A DNA stretch of 64,000 bases from Paenibacillus sp. OK003 (GTDB taxonomy: Bacteria > Bacillota > Bacilli > Paenibacillales > Paenibacillaceae): assembly GCF_900109515.1 (NCBI RefSeq), contig NZ_FOBD01000005.1, positions 124,001 to 188,000 on the forward strand. Reading direction: 5' to 3'. The notes under the pieces are model-generated. The model was not told the origin of the DNA. It saw only the letters and a list, made by a program, of their open reading frames with translations, and searched no databases. Of the stretch, positions 33,819 to 42,728 are shown piece by piece. Positions within the stretch are counted from its first letter, which is position 1; each line of letters begins with the position of its first letter. The translations under genes and the position numbers were made by a program.

Positions 33819-34709
33819 ATGAACAGGTTGAGAAAATATGACACACTGCTGTTTTTTCTCTTCATTTTGCCTTGGATTATCGGATTTATCACCTTTTTCC
33901 TGTTTCCTTTCGGGACTTCGGTTTTCTACGCCTTTACGGATGCGAGACTTCCGGGAGCGACCAACTTCAACTTTGTCGGCATTGATAATTTTACGCACAT
34001 GATGGATGATCCCATCTTCTTGAAAAGCTTGATGAACACGATGTTTTTCGTTGTATTCGGTGTTCCGATCGTAACGGCGGGTATGCTGGGTCTGGCGATG
34101 CTGCTTAATTTCAATGTCAAAGGTATTGCCCTGTTCCGTACCTTCTTCTATTTACCGACCCTGGTGCCTATTGTGGCAACGGTTATTATCTGGCGGCTAG
34201 TGTTCAACTCCGAATTCGGCATCCTGAACGCCGGACTTGGCGCGCTGGGTATAGGCAAAGTGGATTGGATTGGCGGGGAGCATACGATCAAGCCGGTCAT
34301 CATCATGCTTCAGGTCTGGATCTCGGGTAGTGGGGTTCTGATCTTCCTGGCTGCACTGAAAAATGTACCCAGACATTTGTATGAAGCTGCTGCAATTGAC
34401 GGTGCAAGCGGGATTCGCCGATTTTTCCAAATTACACTGCCGATGATCAGTCCTTCCATCCTGTTTGTCATCATTATTCAGACGATGTATAACTTTCAGA
34501 TGTTTACGGAAGCGCTGCTGCTATCTAAGGGTGGTCCGAACTACTCTGCTTATACGTTTGTCTACAATATTTACAAGTCGGCCTTTACCGATCTGAAATT
34601 CAGCATGGCGATGACGCAGTCGATTTTCCTGTTCGCCGTGATCTCGCTTGTCACCCTGATCCTGATGAAAGTATCAAACCGCTTTGTGTATTACGAGGGA
34701 GAACGATAG
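33819..34709 (+). CDS. Sugar ABC transporter permease (MalF/UgpA type)
   Basis: 296 residues, six membrane helices. The EAA loop reads EAAAIDGASGIRRFFQITLPMISPSI (about 190-215), the contact point for the ATPase. The opening LLFFLFILPWIIGFITFFLFPFG is typical of CUT1 permeases. GAGGGGTG precedes the ATG. There is no ATP-binding subunit here, as is usual for CUT1 systems in Gram-positives that share one MsmK-like ATPase. It works with the next two gene products in sugar uptake. Confidence 0.93.
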   Translation: MNRLRKYDTLLFFLFILPWIIGFITFFLFPFGTSVFYAFTDARLPGATNFNFVGIDNFTHMMDDPIFLKSLMNTMFFVVFGVPIVTAGMLGLAMLLNFNVKGIALFRTFFYLPTLVPIVATVIIWRLVFNSEFGILNAGLGALGIGKVDWIGGEHTIKPVIIMLQVWISGSGVLIFLAALKNVPRHLYEAAAIDGASGIRRFFQITLPMISPSILFVIIIQTMYNFQMFTEALLLSKGGPNYSAYTFVYNIYKSAFTDLKFSMAMTQSIFLFAVISLVTLILMKVSNRFVYYEGER

Positions 34710-34721
34710 GAGGAGAGTTAC

Positions 34722-35555
34722 ATGAACAGCCGAAAAATAGCGGTAAAAGCGTCCCAATATACCATGCTGATTGTAGCATTAATGCTGTTCGCAGGGCCTC
34801 TTGTATGGATGCTCTCGACCATGCTGAAAACCAAAGCGGAAACCTACAAGGTACCTCCAACCATCCTGCCAGACACATTCAGTCTGGAAGCCTTTGAACG
34901 GTTGTTCGCTGTGCAGCCGATGATGTGGCAGTGGATTCAGAACTCATTGTTCATTTCCTTTTTTGTTGCGGCGGGAGCGGTGGTGTCCAGTTCACTTGTC
35001 GCTTATGGTTTCTCCCGTTTTGCAACCAAGTATCGGAATATTCTGTTCCCGGTTGTACTTGTTACCTTAATGATCCCTCCATCCATTATGATGATTCCCT
35101 CGTACGTTCTTTTTTCCAAACTGAACTGGATTGACACCTGGTTGCCGCTCATTGTGCCAGCCTGGCTTGGAGGTGCCTATTATATCTTCCTGTTCCGACA
35201 GTTTTTCATGACCATTCCTCAGGAGCTGGACGAGGCTACATATCTCGATGGCGGCAATCGCTGGACGGTATATGCACGAGTCATTATGCCGCTGTCCAAA
35301 CCCATTATTATGACGACCATTATTTTTGCCTTTGTGAACTCCTGGCTCGATTTTCTGGGGCCGTTCCTGTATATCAAAAACGCAGAAATGTTTACGCTGA
35401 GTGTGGGCTTGCAGCTGTTAATTGGTCAGACGAGCCAGGATTTGCCGGCGCTCGCTGCGGGTGCATTTATCAGTATTGTACCTATCGGTCTGCTGTATCT
35501 GTTTGCACAACGTTATATCGTTGAGGGGGTGGTGCTTACGGGCACCAAAGGGTAG
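34722..35555 (+). CDS. Sugar ABC transporter permease (MalG/UgpE type)
   Basis: 277 residues, six membrane helices, with the EAA loop as DEATYLDGGNRWTVYARVIMPLSKPII. AGGAGGAG ahead of the ATG. Opening residues AGPLVWMLSTMLKTKAETYKVPPTILPD are typical of MalG-like subunits. Twelve bases after its partner permease. Confidence 0.93.
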   Translation: MNSRKIAVKASQYTMLIVALMLFAGPLVWMLSTMLKTKAETYKVPPTILPDTFSLEAFERLFAVQPMMWQWIQNSLFISFFVAAGAVVSSSLVAYGFSRFATKYRNILFPVVLVTLMIPPSIMMIPSYVLFSKLNWIDTWLPLIVPAWLGGAYYIFLFRQFFMTIPQELDEATYLDGGNRWTVYARVIMPLSKPIIMTTIIFAFVNSWLDFLGPFLYIKNAEMFTLSVGLQLLIGQTSQDLPALAAGAFISIVPIGLLYLFAQRYIVEGVVLTGTKG

Positions 35556-35625
35556 AGTGGCTGCTTGCTTTCCGGTTTTCAGGTGAACAGGACTTATTGA
35601 TATGACTTAAAGGGGAGCTGTGTAT

Positions 35626-36969
35626 ATGAGAGCGAAGAGTAAACGGCTATTCAATGTATGGGCACTTGTACTTGCTACAATGGTGGTGATCAGTGGATGT
35701 GGAAACGGGGGATCGTCCGAAAACGCCGACTCTTCTGGTTCCGGCGGCAGCCAGAGTGAACCTGTAACGATCACATACTCCCAGTGGGGGACGGCAGAAG
35801 AGCTTCATCGTACACAGGAACTGCTGGATCAGTTCATGAAGGCCAATACCGATATTAAGGTCAAACTCGAAGGCAAGGATTGGGGCAGCTACTGGGACGG
35901 ACTGACAGCGAATGCAGCTGGGGGCACACTTCCGGACGTGTTCAAAACGAGTTATGCATACGTGGAGAAATACGCCGAGCTGGGCATTTTCAAGGAATTG
36001 GACGGCTTGCTCGCGGAAAATCAGTTTGATCTGAACAATGTGGACAAAAGTCTGCTCGGTCTTCACCAATACCAGGGTAAACAAGTATCCTTGCCGATCG
36101 ATGCCAACGTCATCGTATGGTATTACAACAAAGCGATCTTTGAGAATGAAGCCACGAACCCTCATAAAGCTCCCGTTCCATCGCTTGAGCCAACGTGGGA
36201 TGAAATTACCGATATTGCAACCAAGCTGACGCTGGATAAGAACGGGAAAAGCGCAGACGAAGCGGGTTTTGATGCCGGAAACATTGTGCAGTGGGGCTTG
36301 TCCATTTCACCAGGGTCAACGATGGATTGGTTCCTGGAGCCGGAATTGTGGTCCAACAGTGCGAAACTGGTGAATGACGATGGTTCCCTTGCGCTTGAGA
36401 CACCTGAAGCAATGGAAGTGCTGAACTATTTTATCGACTTGACCAAAAATAAAAAGATCAACACCACACCTGCACAGATTGAAGGTTTGGGTGGACAGGT
36501 GAATCTTGCGATCACGACATCCAAAGTAGCGATGAATCCGGGTGGCAGCTGGAATACAACCAACTACCAGGAGGCTGGTGTGGATTACGGTATCTCTTAT
36601 TTGCCGAAATTCAAAACCAACCAAACCGTTGTTCAGCCAGCAGGTCTTGCCATCAGCTCCAATACAAAGCATGAAGAGGCAGCTTACAAGCTGCTCGCTT
36701 GGCTAGCAGGTCCGGAAGGACAGACAGAACTGGCGAAACAGGGATACTCGATTCCCGCGAACAAGGCCGCAGCGGATGCTTATATTGCCACTGTAGGTGA
36801 AGATAATAAAATCTTCCTGGATGCGCAGCAGTATGGCATTGTATCTCCCTTTACAACCAAGAAAACCGATCTGGTCTGGACGTATGGTGAGCAATCACTC
36901 AAACTTCCACTTGCCGGAGATGGTGATCTGAACGCAGCGCTTAAGGATTTGGCCTCCAAGATGCAATAA
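35626..36969 (+). CDS. Sugar ABC transporter substrate-binding lipoprotein
   Basis: 447 residues from ATG 35626, nine bases after AAGGGGAGC; a GTG two codons earlier is too close. Lipobox VISGCGNGG, then a Ser/Gly/Glu tether, then a family-1 extracellular solute-binding fold (VTITYSQWGTAEELHRTQELLDQFMKANTDIKVKLEG, LPDVFKTSYAYVEKYAELGIFKELDGLL, NPGGSWNTTNYQ). It captures the sugar outside and hands it to the two permeases. Last gene of the importer, followed by a terminator. Confidence 0.92.
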   Translation: MRAKSKRLFNVWALVLATMVVISGCGNGGSSENADSSGSGGSQSEPVTITYSQWGTAEELHRTQELLDQFMKANTDIKVKLEGKDWGSYWDGLTANAAGGTLPDVFKTSYAYVEKYAELGIFKELDGLLAENQFDLNNVDKSLLGLHQYQGKQVSLPIDANVIVWYYNKAIFENEATNPHKAPVPSLEPTWDEITDIATKLTLDKNGKSADEAGFDAGNIVQWGLSISPGSTMDWFLEPELWSNSAKLVNDDGSLALETPEAMEVLNYFIDLTKNKKINTTPAQIEGLGGQVNLAITTSKVAMNPGGSWNTTNYQEAGVDYGISYLPKFKTNQTVVQPAGLAISSNTKHEEAAYKLLAWLAGPEGQTELAKQGYSIPANKAAADAYIATVGEDNKIFLDAQQYGIVSPFTTKKTDLVWTYGEQSLKLPLAGDGDLNAALKDLASKMQ

Positions 36970-37022
36970 GCAGATAAAGAGGTGGCAAAGCTTCATACGT
37001 TTTCTTAAAAAGAATTAAAATT

Positions 37023-37072
37023 GCGGCAGTTATGGGGGACAGCAAGCTCCCTGACTGCCGCTATTATTTTAT
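37023..37072 (+). terminator. Terminator after the sugar importer
   Basis: Arms GCGGCAGT / ACTGCCGC with inner GGGGGA/TCCCT pairing, followed by an AT-rich T run (TATTATTTTAT). Confidence 0.75.
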
Positions 37073-37099
37073 AAAAGACTGCGCCTGTGCACCATTTCA

Positions 37100-37128
37100 T
37101 TGACTTCTGTCCAGTAGAAATATAGAAT
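37100..37128 (+). promoter_or_regulatory. Promoter of the LacI-family regulator
   Basis: TTGACT (37100-37105), 17 bases, TAGAAT (37123-37128). Operator copy 5 begins four bases later. Confidence 0.7.
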
Positions 37129-37131
37129 TAT

Positions 37132-37144
37132 ATTTGCCGCAAAT
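37132..37144. promoter_or_regulatory. Operator copy 5 (ATTTGCCGCAAAT), autoregulatory position
   Basis: Perfect 13-bp palindrome covering the expected transcription start of the lacI-type gene, the classic place for self-repression. Confidence 0.8.
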
Positions 37145-37222
37145 TTGTGTTTGCAGAGATGAAATTGCCCCAATACGAATGGGGTTTAAATACATAGGTT
37201 GAGGAAAGGTGGGGGACTTCAC

Positions 37223-38251
37223 ATGGCAAAATTGAAGGATATTGCAGACCGCGTTGGTGTATCGATCTCTACCGTTTCACGTGTGATGAAGAACGATGTC
37301 AATCGATCAGTCAGCGATGAAACCCGCAAAAAAATATGGGACACCGCTGAGGAACTGGGCTATCGTTCACAGCGTCCGGCCAAGAAGAAAAAGGTCCAGC
37401 CCAAAACGGCATATGCGATCGGCTGTGTGGTGGCTATTCCCCAAAATAAATACAACAGTCCTTATTTTTCAGTCATTATGGAAGGGATTGAGAAGCAGCT
37501 TGCTGAAGCAGGCATGCGTCTGGAATTTGTGTACAGCATCGAAAACGATGGGGATATCGTGCAGCTGCAGTCTCTGGTGAAGGAACATCAGATTGACGGC
37601 ATGATTGTGGTGGAACGGATTGATCCGGAAGCCTATCGCTGGCTCAAGGCCAATGTACGGACTGTTGTGGGTGTGGATATTACGGACCCGGACATTCCGG
37701 TCGTCGGTTATGATCGTGAAGAGGCTGCGAGAGAAGCAACGAATCATCTGATTGCCCAAGGGCATCGGATCATTGCCTACATTGGCGGAGCAGAATTCAA
37801 GAATGATTTTCTGGAGGAAAAACGATTTCTTGGTTACCGGCGTGCCATGACTGATGCGGGATTACCTATTGATCATGATTGGGTGATCGATGTGAAATGG
37901 GATGTTTCGCTGAGTTATGAATTGACCAAGCAGGCATTTACCAACAATGCGAACAGACCTACAGCCATCTTTGCAGCCAGTGATATGATGGCGATTGCGG
38001 CCATGCGTGCTGCAACCGAACAGGGACTCCGCATTCCGGAGGATATCGCCTTTTTTGGGGTAGATAATATTGAAATATCCGAATTCACCTCTCCGCCGTT
38101 GTCGACCATTCATGTACCCAAGCTGGAGATGGGCATGTTCGCGGTTAAACAGCTGCTCGATTATCTGGATCATTCATATGAAGTGGCTGTTAAAATGATC
38201 GTCCCGTACCGCTGTATATTCCGCCAGTCTTCCAATGGCAAAATAAAATAG
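37223..38251 (+). CDS. LacI-family transcriptional regulator of the sugar regulon
   Basis: 342 residues from ATG 37223, after GAAAGGTGGGGG. The helix-turn-helix is KLKDIADRVGVSISTVSRVMKND (residues 3-25). The ligand-binding core follows (AIGCVVAIPQNKYNSPYFSVIMEGIEKQL, GYDREEAAREATNHLIAQGHRIIAYIGG, AIFAASDMMAIAAMRAATEQGLRIPEDIAFFGVDN). LacI proteins bind palindromes with a central CG step, and the ATTTGCCGCAAAT family here is the obvious target. Placement over its own promoter supports autorepression. The inducer is presumably the imported sugar or a derivative. Confidence 0.93.
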   Translation: MAKLKDIADRVGVSISTVSRVMKNDVNRSVSDETRKKIWDTAEELGYRSQRPAKKKKVQPKTAYAIGCVVAIPQNKYNSPYFSVIMEGIEKQLAEAGMRLEFVYSIENDGDIVQLQSLVKEHQIDGMIVVERIDPEAYRWLKANVRTVVGVDITDPDIPVVGYDREEAAREATNHLIAQGHRIIAYIGGAEFKNDFLEEKRFLGYRRAMTDAGLPIDHDWVIDVKWDVSLSYELTKQAFTNNANRPTAIFAASDMMAIAAMRAATEQGLRIPEDIAFFGVDNIEISEFTSPPLSTIHVPKLEMGMFAVKQLLDYLDHSYEVAVKMIVPYRCIFRQSSNGKIK

Positions 38252-38255
38252 CGAT

Positions 38256-38306
38256 CAACCAAAGAGTTCCCTTGTCCAGATTTGGACGAAGGGAACTTTT
38301 TGGTTG
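38256..38306. terminator. Long hairpin between lacI-type gene and arr
   Basis: An imperfect 20-plus-bp stem from CAACCAAA to TTTGGTTG with core AGTTCCCTT / AAGGGAACT; serves both convergent genes. Confidence 0.85.
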
Positions 38307-38310
38307 AAAA

Positions 38311-38727
38311 TTAATCGTAGATCACATTTTTCCCTTCTTCACTTAATTTTTTTGAAGATGTAAGCATATGATTTATCTCTTCATCGGAGTGTCTCTCCCA
38401 TAAAGCTAATTCAGCTACTATTTTTAGAGGTGATTTTGATCTGTATGAGCGTGTTGGGTTGCCGGGAAATTTTTTATCAGTCAAGTTAGGATCATTTTCA
38501 AAATCTCCTAATGGTTCTACAATGTAGATTCTTTCTTTGGCATTCGTTTTGGCTAATTCAGCACCCCACTTGGCAGCATTTAATGTTCCCGTAAAGTAAA
38601 TATGGTTAGATTTTTTATTTTGGTAATTGGATAAGTATTGCGGTTCTAATAAATCTCCAATGTTCAGTTCTGCTTTAGTACCATGAAAAAAGGGTCCATT
38701 ATCTAAGACATTTTTTTGGTCATCCAT
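38311..38727 (-). CDS. arr: Rifampin ADP-ribosyltransferase (Arr)
   Basis: 138 residues, the normal length for Arr. The whole sequence fits the family: GPFFHGTKAELNIGDLLEPQYLSNYQ, HIYFTGTLNAAKWGAELAK, RIYIVEPLGDFENDPNLTDKKFPGNPTRSYRSKSPLKIVAEL. Arr transfers ADP-ribose from NAD+ onto the ansa-chain hydroxyl of rifamycins, inactivating them. A strong AGAGGTGC site precedes the ATG. The gene is visibly more AT-rich than its neighbours, sits between two sugar regulators and is bounded by hairpins, so it is a single-gene insertion into the sugar locus, possibly by transfer. Confidence 0.93.
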   Translation of the reverse strand: MDDQKNVLDNGPFFHGTKAELNIGDLLEPQYLSNYQNKKSNHIYFTGTLNAAKWGAELAKTNAKERIYIVEPLGDFENDPNLTDKKFPGNPTRSYRSKSPLKIVAELALWERHSDEEINHMLTSSKKLSEEGKNVIYD

Positions 38728-38924
38728 ACTGATGCACCTCTTTTTTTAGATTTGTATTAAGCAGTATAGTGTAGGAATCGCCAAAAAAACAGTCTATAAA
38801 AAACATGAAAATAACGTTACAATATAAGTAGAGAGAATGATATTGAGCGGAAATTACCTGTATAGGCTGAATTAAAGGTTATGGTTTGACATGGGAAAAT
38901 GAACCATTTGTTTCAAAAAGTATG

Positions 38925-38959
38925 GAGCAGACTGCACATTAGCAGGCTGCTCTTTTTTT
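38925..38959. terminator. Hairpin at the 3' end of the araC-type gene
   Basis: GAGCAG / CTGCTC arms with a 16-base loop. A seven-base T run on the + side and an A-rich region on the minus side suggest use in either direction. Confidence 0.5.
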
Positions 38960-39863
38960 ATAACATTTTGGACAACTTCCGGTATTCCCGGGGGGAAATG
39001 CCTTCATATTTGCGGAACATACGGCTGAAATAATGAATGTCTGGGTAACCGCTTAGTACACCCACAGCCTCAATGGAATAATCCGTTTCCCGCAGCAGTT
39101 TGCGTGCCTCGCTTAGGCGTATGGATTGAATATATTCGTTGGGAGGCATGCCCGCAACCTGTTTGAACAATTTGGCCATGTGATCCACACTCAGGTTCAA
39201 TTGTTTGGCGATGCCCGAATTGGTCCACGGGTTGGAGGGGGCGATCTCTATACGTTTCATGAGTTCGAGCAGCTTATCTCCGTGTACCGAATCATGGCGT
39301 GATGAACTTCGCCAGGATGAACGCAGCAGATGGGTCAATATTTGCAGCATCAAGGCTTTACATACCAGTTCATATCCCGGTGGGCGCATCGTAAATTCAT
39401 GTACCAATTGCTCCATAAGCTGCACGGCAGCTGGAGAAGGGGTATACACCGGGTTAATAGATAGCGGCGTCATGCCCTCTGCGCACGCCTCCACTGCGAA
39501 TTTGTGGTGCAGAACAGTCTCTTCGTTAACAACCATATCTGCCTCGGTCTGAATGGTCAATTCGTTGAAGAAATCAAAATGAATGCCAATGAAACGTGCT
39601 TCCGGGCTGGAAACCACCTCATTCTGGTGATAGACACCGGCAGATAGCAAGATTAGCTGACCAGCTTTCAAAATATGGTGTTTATCGTTCATATAAGTTG
39701 CAGCTTCACCTTGAGAGACGTACAGAAGTTCAAAGTCATACAGACGCCGCTTTGCCAGCTTGCCGGGAGGAAGGCTCTGGAACTGAGCATAATGCACGTT
39801 GGGAGACCATTCCTTGTAAGTCGCGGTTCGTTGCAGAGGATATACCGCTTGCTGGAGAGACAT
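38958..39863 (-). CDS. AraC-family transcriptional regulator
   Basis: 301 residues from ATG 39863, after AAAGGAGATGG; in-frame ATGs upstream lie in or beyond the ribosome site. N-terminal cupin-like sensing domain (QSLPPGKLAKRRLYDFELLYVSQGEAATYMNDKHHILKAGQLILLSAGVYHQNEV). The two C-terminal HTH motifs are about residues 205-300 (NSGIAKQLNLSVDHMAKLFKQVAGMPPNEYIQSIRLSEARKLL and YSIEAVGVLSGYPDIHYFSRMFRKYEGISPREYRK). It is divergent from the CBM9-epimerase-dehydrogenase operon and probably activates it in response to a sugar. Confidence 0.9.
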   Translation of the reverse strand: MSLQQAVYPLQRTATYKEWSPNVHYAQFQSLPPGKLAKRRLYDFELLYVSQGEAATYMNDKHHILKAGQLILLSAGVYHQNEVVSSPEARFIGIHFDFFNELTIQTEADMVVNEETVLHHKFAVEACAEGMTPLSINPVYTPSPAAVQLMEQLVHEFTMRPPGYELVCKALMLQILTHLLRSSWRSSSRHDSVHGDKLLELMKRIEIAPSNPWTNSGIAKQLNLSVDHMAKLFKQVAGMPPNEYIQSIRLSEARKLLRETDYSIEAVGVLSGYPDIHYFSRMFRKYEGISPREYRKLSKML

Positions 39864-40051
39864 AAATTCCATCTCCTTTTTTCGATGAGATTGGCCCAAA
39901 AAGATTTAATTAAAACTGAACGGAATTGTGCAAATAATCTCTTTATCTCCTAAATAAATGATTACGTAAAATATTTATAATATAAGTATTATCACATGTT
40001 CTTACGAGAGAGACAATATCACGGATTAAGCTAAAAAAGGAGAGGATTCAG

Positions 40052-40693
40052 ATGGACTCTCTCCCTGTGGACCGGAGCACGAGTTATTGCTGCGAACCAC
40101 TCAGGTCAGTTGCACAGAGTGGATTCCCCTCGACTGCGGATTGGGAACGATGTGTTCCAGTGGAACTGGTGGACACGGTAACAGGCAGACCACCTCATCA
40201 ATCCACAGAAGTCCGTTTTGGCTGGAGTCCCGAATATTTGTATATTCGGTTTGAATGCCAGGATGATCACGTTGTATCTGATTTCACGGAAAGGGATCAG
40301 CCATTGTATGAGCAGGATGTGGTTGAACTGTTCATTGATGAACAGGGCGATGGCAGGAACTACATCGAACTGGAGGTCAGTCCGCACAACGTAATATTTG
40401 ATGCACTCATTCACAATAACGGCGAAGGTTCTATATTGAAGGCAGATGTAACCTGGCAGCTGGAGGGGTTACAAACGGCTGTCGAAGTGGATCGTCAGGG
40501 CCATCGGGTGTATGTGATCCATATTCCAGCGAGTAACTTCAAGTCGCCCCTGACTAAAGGCGTATGCTGGAGGGTCAACGTTTACCGTATTGATGAGAAT
40601 GTGCAGGGAGATCGGGAGTATCAGGCATGGCAGCCCACGGGGGCTGTAAACTTTCATTTGCCTGCCCGATTTGGTCATTTTCAATTAGGATAG
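40052..40693 (+). CDS. CBM9-like carbohydrate-binding protein without export signal
   Basis: 213 residues, start ATG after AAAGGAGAGG. It matches the family-9-like carbohydrate-binding fold (STEVRFGWSPEYLYIRFECQDDHVVSDFTERDQPLYEQDVVELFIDEQGDGRNYIELEVSPHNVIFDALI). It has no signal peptide, so it should be cytoplasmic, which is odd for a CBM. It could be an intracellular sugar-binding or mutarotase-like partner for the enzymes downstream. First gene of a three-gene unit with the epimerase and dehydrogenase 2. Confidence 0.75.
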   Translation: MDSLPVDRSTSYCCEPLRSVAQSGFPSTADWERCVPVELVDTVTGRPPHQSTEVRFGWSPEYLYIRFECQDDHVVSDFTERDQPLYEQDVVELFIDEQGDGRNYIELEVSPHNVIFDALIHNNGEGSILKADVTWQLEGLQTAVEVDRQGHRVYVIHIPASNFKSPLTKGVCWRVNVYRIDENVQGDREYQAWQPTGAVNFHLPARFGHFQLG

Positions 40694-40743
40694 CGATGCG
40701 ATGCTGAAGAACAGGTATTCATATTTTGAAGGAGGGTATTCGG

Positions 40744-41592
40744 ATGAAAAAAGGGATTAACATATGGTCTTTTCCAGGAGATGCCTCTATTGCGGATTGT
40801 ATTCAGACGGCGAAGCAAGCTGGCTTTGAGGGGATTGAACTTTCGCTTAATGGAGAAGGCGAGCTGAGTCTGTCTGCCACGGATCAGGAGGTTCGTGATA
40901 TTCAGGGACGTCTCGAAGAGGCCGAACTCGAAATCGCGGGACTAGCAACCGGATTGTACTGGGATTACCCGATGACGAGCGCTCGTCCAGAGATCCGTAC
41001 GAAAGCACTGGATGTGTGTAAAAAACAGCTGGAGCTTGCCGCGGCATTTGGTGTGGATACCATTCTGGTCATTCCGGGTGCGGTTGGTGTGGATTTTATT
41101 CCAGACAGTGAAGTGACGGATTATGAAGTTGCTTACGAACGGGCGCAAGAAACCCTTGCGCATCTGCTGCCGTATGCGAAAAGTGCCGGAGTATCGATTG
41201 GTATTGAGAACGTATGGAACAAATTTCTGGTGTCACCGCTAGAGCTGCGTACCTTTATTGATTCTTTTAGCTCAGATTATATAGGTTCGTATTTCGATGT
41301 GGGCAATGTGGTGCAGAATGGTTACCCAGAGCAGTGGGTTCGCATTCTGGGTCACCGGATCAAGAAAGTGCACTTCAAGGATTACCGACGTCAAGCAGGA
41401 GGGCTTCATGGGTTTGTAGACCTGCTGGCTGGAGATGTGAATTATCCGGCGGTGATGCAGGCATTACAGGCCATTGGTTACGACAACTACGTGACTGCCG
41501 AGATGATTCCGCCATACACCCATCATTCGAAACAGATCATATTCAATACATCCAAAGCGATGGATGCCATTCTTGGACGTTCTCAGGAATAA
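40744..41592 (+). CDS. Sugar phosphate isomerase/epimerase (AP endonuclease 2-like TIM barrel)
   Basis: 282 residues from ATG 40744, after GAAGGAGGG; the earlier TTG has no ribosome site. TIM barrel of the xylose-isomerase-like family, with KQAGFEGIELSLNGEGELSL, VDTILVIPGAVGVDFIP, VSIGIENVWNKFLVSP (metal Glu), YIGSYFDVGNVVQNGYPEQWVRILGHRIKKVHFKDYRR and VTAEMIPP (metal Glu). It needs divalent metal and isomerises or epimerises a keto-sugar. Likely acts with the two Gfo/Idh/MocA enzymes on the imported sugar. Confidence 0.9.
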   Translation: MKKGINIWSFPGDASIADCIQTAKQAGFEGIELSLNGEGELSLSATDQEVRDIQGRLEEAELEIAGLATGLYWDYPMTSARPEIRTKALDVCKKQLELAAAFGVDTILVIPGAVGVDFIPDSEVTDYEVAYERAQETLAHLLPYAKSAGVSIGIENVWNKFLVSPLELRTFIDSFSSDYIGSYFDVGNVVQNGYPEQWVRILGHRIKKVHFKDYRRQAGGLHGFVDLLAGDVNYPAVMQALQAIGYDNYVTAEMIPPYTHHSKQIIFNTSKAMDAILGRSQE

Positions 41593-41650
41593 ATTCAAAT
41601 AACAACGTTTATGAGAACATAAAATTTATTTTTTTGTGGGAGGTAAAAAC

Positions 41651-42661
41651 ATGTTGAAAGTGGGATTGATCGGATTTGGGTTTATGGGACGTATGCATTT
41701 TGATAACTATGTACGTCTTGCCTCAGAAGGGGAACCCGTGGAATTGGCAGCCATCTGCGATCTGAGAATAGAGGAACTGAAGAACGGTAAAGCAGCCGGC
41801 AATATGGCGACCGAGCAAGAGGTATATGATCTCACACCTTATCGTTTGTACGACAACATCGACGCGATGCTGGAGCAAGAAGAACTGGATATCATTGATA
41901 TTACGCTGCCTACACCACTGCATGCTGAACTAACGTGTTCCTTGCTGGAGAAAGGCTTTCATGTGCTGTGTGAGAAGCCGGTTGCGCGCCATTCGGCGGA
42001 AGGCTGGAAGATGGCACAGACGGCCAAAGAGACCGGGAAAACACTGATGATTGGTCAATGTTTACGCTTCTGGCCAGCCTATGCGTATCTGAAATCCGTA
42101 GTAGAAGACGGGCGTTATGGAGCGGTCAACGCAGGTTATTTCTTCAGGGGTTCAGGTTTGCCTCAAGAGTGGTTTTTGGATGGAGAGAAAAGCGGTGGCT
42201 GCATATTAGATATGCACATCCATGATGCGGATATTATTCACTGGGTGTTTGGCAAACCGGATCAAGTATCCACGCTGGCTCACAACGTCATTCCGGGAAG
42301 TGGCTATGATACCGTGTCGACCAATTATGTGTACCCTGATGGAAAAGTACTGAATGCCCAAGCTGACTGGACGCTGGGGGGAGATTACGGTTTCTCCATG
42401 ACGTATCGGGTTAATTTGGAGCAGGGGAATCTGGTCTTTGAGAATGGTGAGCTGAAAGTAAATCCGAACGATGCTCCCGGTTTCGTCGCTGAGCTGTCAC
42501 CCGACTCGGGATATTATCACCAACTCAAATATTTTATCCAGTCTGTTCAAGCAGGTACGCCTGTATCTGTATGTACACCGGAAAGTGCAACAGGTACGCT
42601 TGAGTTAATTGAAGCCGAGATGCGCTCGGCGGAGGAGCGTGGGGCATTGGTTACATTATAA
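41651..42661 (+). CDS. Gfo/Idh/MocA-family sugar dehydrogenase 2
   Basis: 336 residues from ATG 41651, after GGGAGGT. Rossmann motif GLIGFGFMGRMHFDNY (6-21), CEKPVARHS with the conserved Lys, and SGGCILDMHIHDADIIHWVFG with the Asp/His pair. It differs clearly from dehydrogenase 1, suggesting that the two act on different intermediates, for example oxidation at one carbon and re-reduction after epimerisation. Terminator follows at 42732. Confidence 0.9.
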   Translation: MLKVGLIGFGFMGRMHFDNYVRLASEGEPVELAAICDLRIEELKNGKAAGNMATEQEVYDLTPYRLYDNIDAMLEQEELDIIDITLPTPLHAELTCSLLEKGFHVLCEKPVARHSAEGWKMAQTAKETGKTLMIGQCLRFWPAYAYLKSVVEDGRYGAVNAGYFFRGSGLPQEWFLDGEKSGGCILDMHIHDADIIHWVFGKPDQVSTLAHNVIPGSGYDTVSTNYVYPDGKVLNAQADWTLGGDYGFSMTYRVNLEQGNLVFENGELKVNPNDAPGFVAELSPDSGYYHQLKYFIQSVQAGTPVSVCTPESATGTLELIEAEMRSAEERGALVTL

Positions 42662-42728
42662 TAGGAGCAGGTGCAGGTTTGACGAATGTAACAACTTAAC
42701 CGTACAGGGGAATATGGATTAAAAAATG

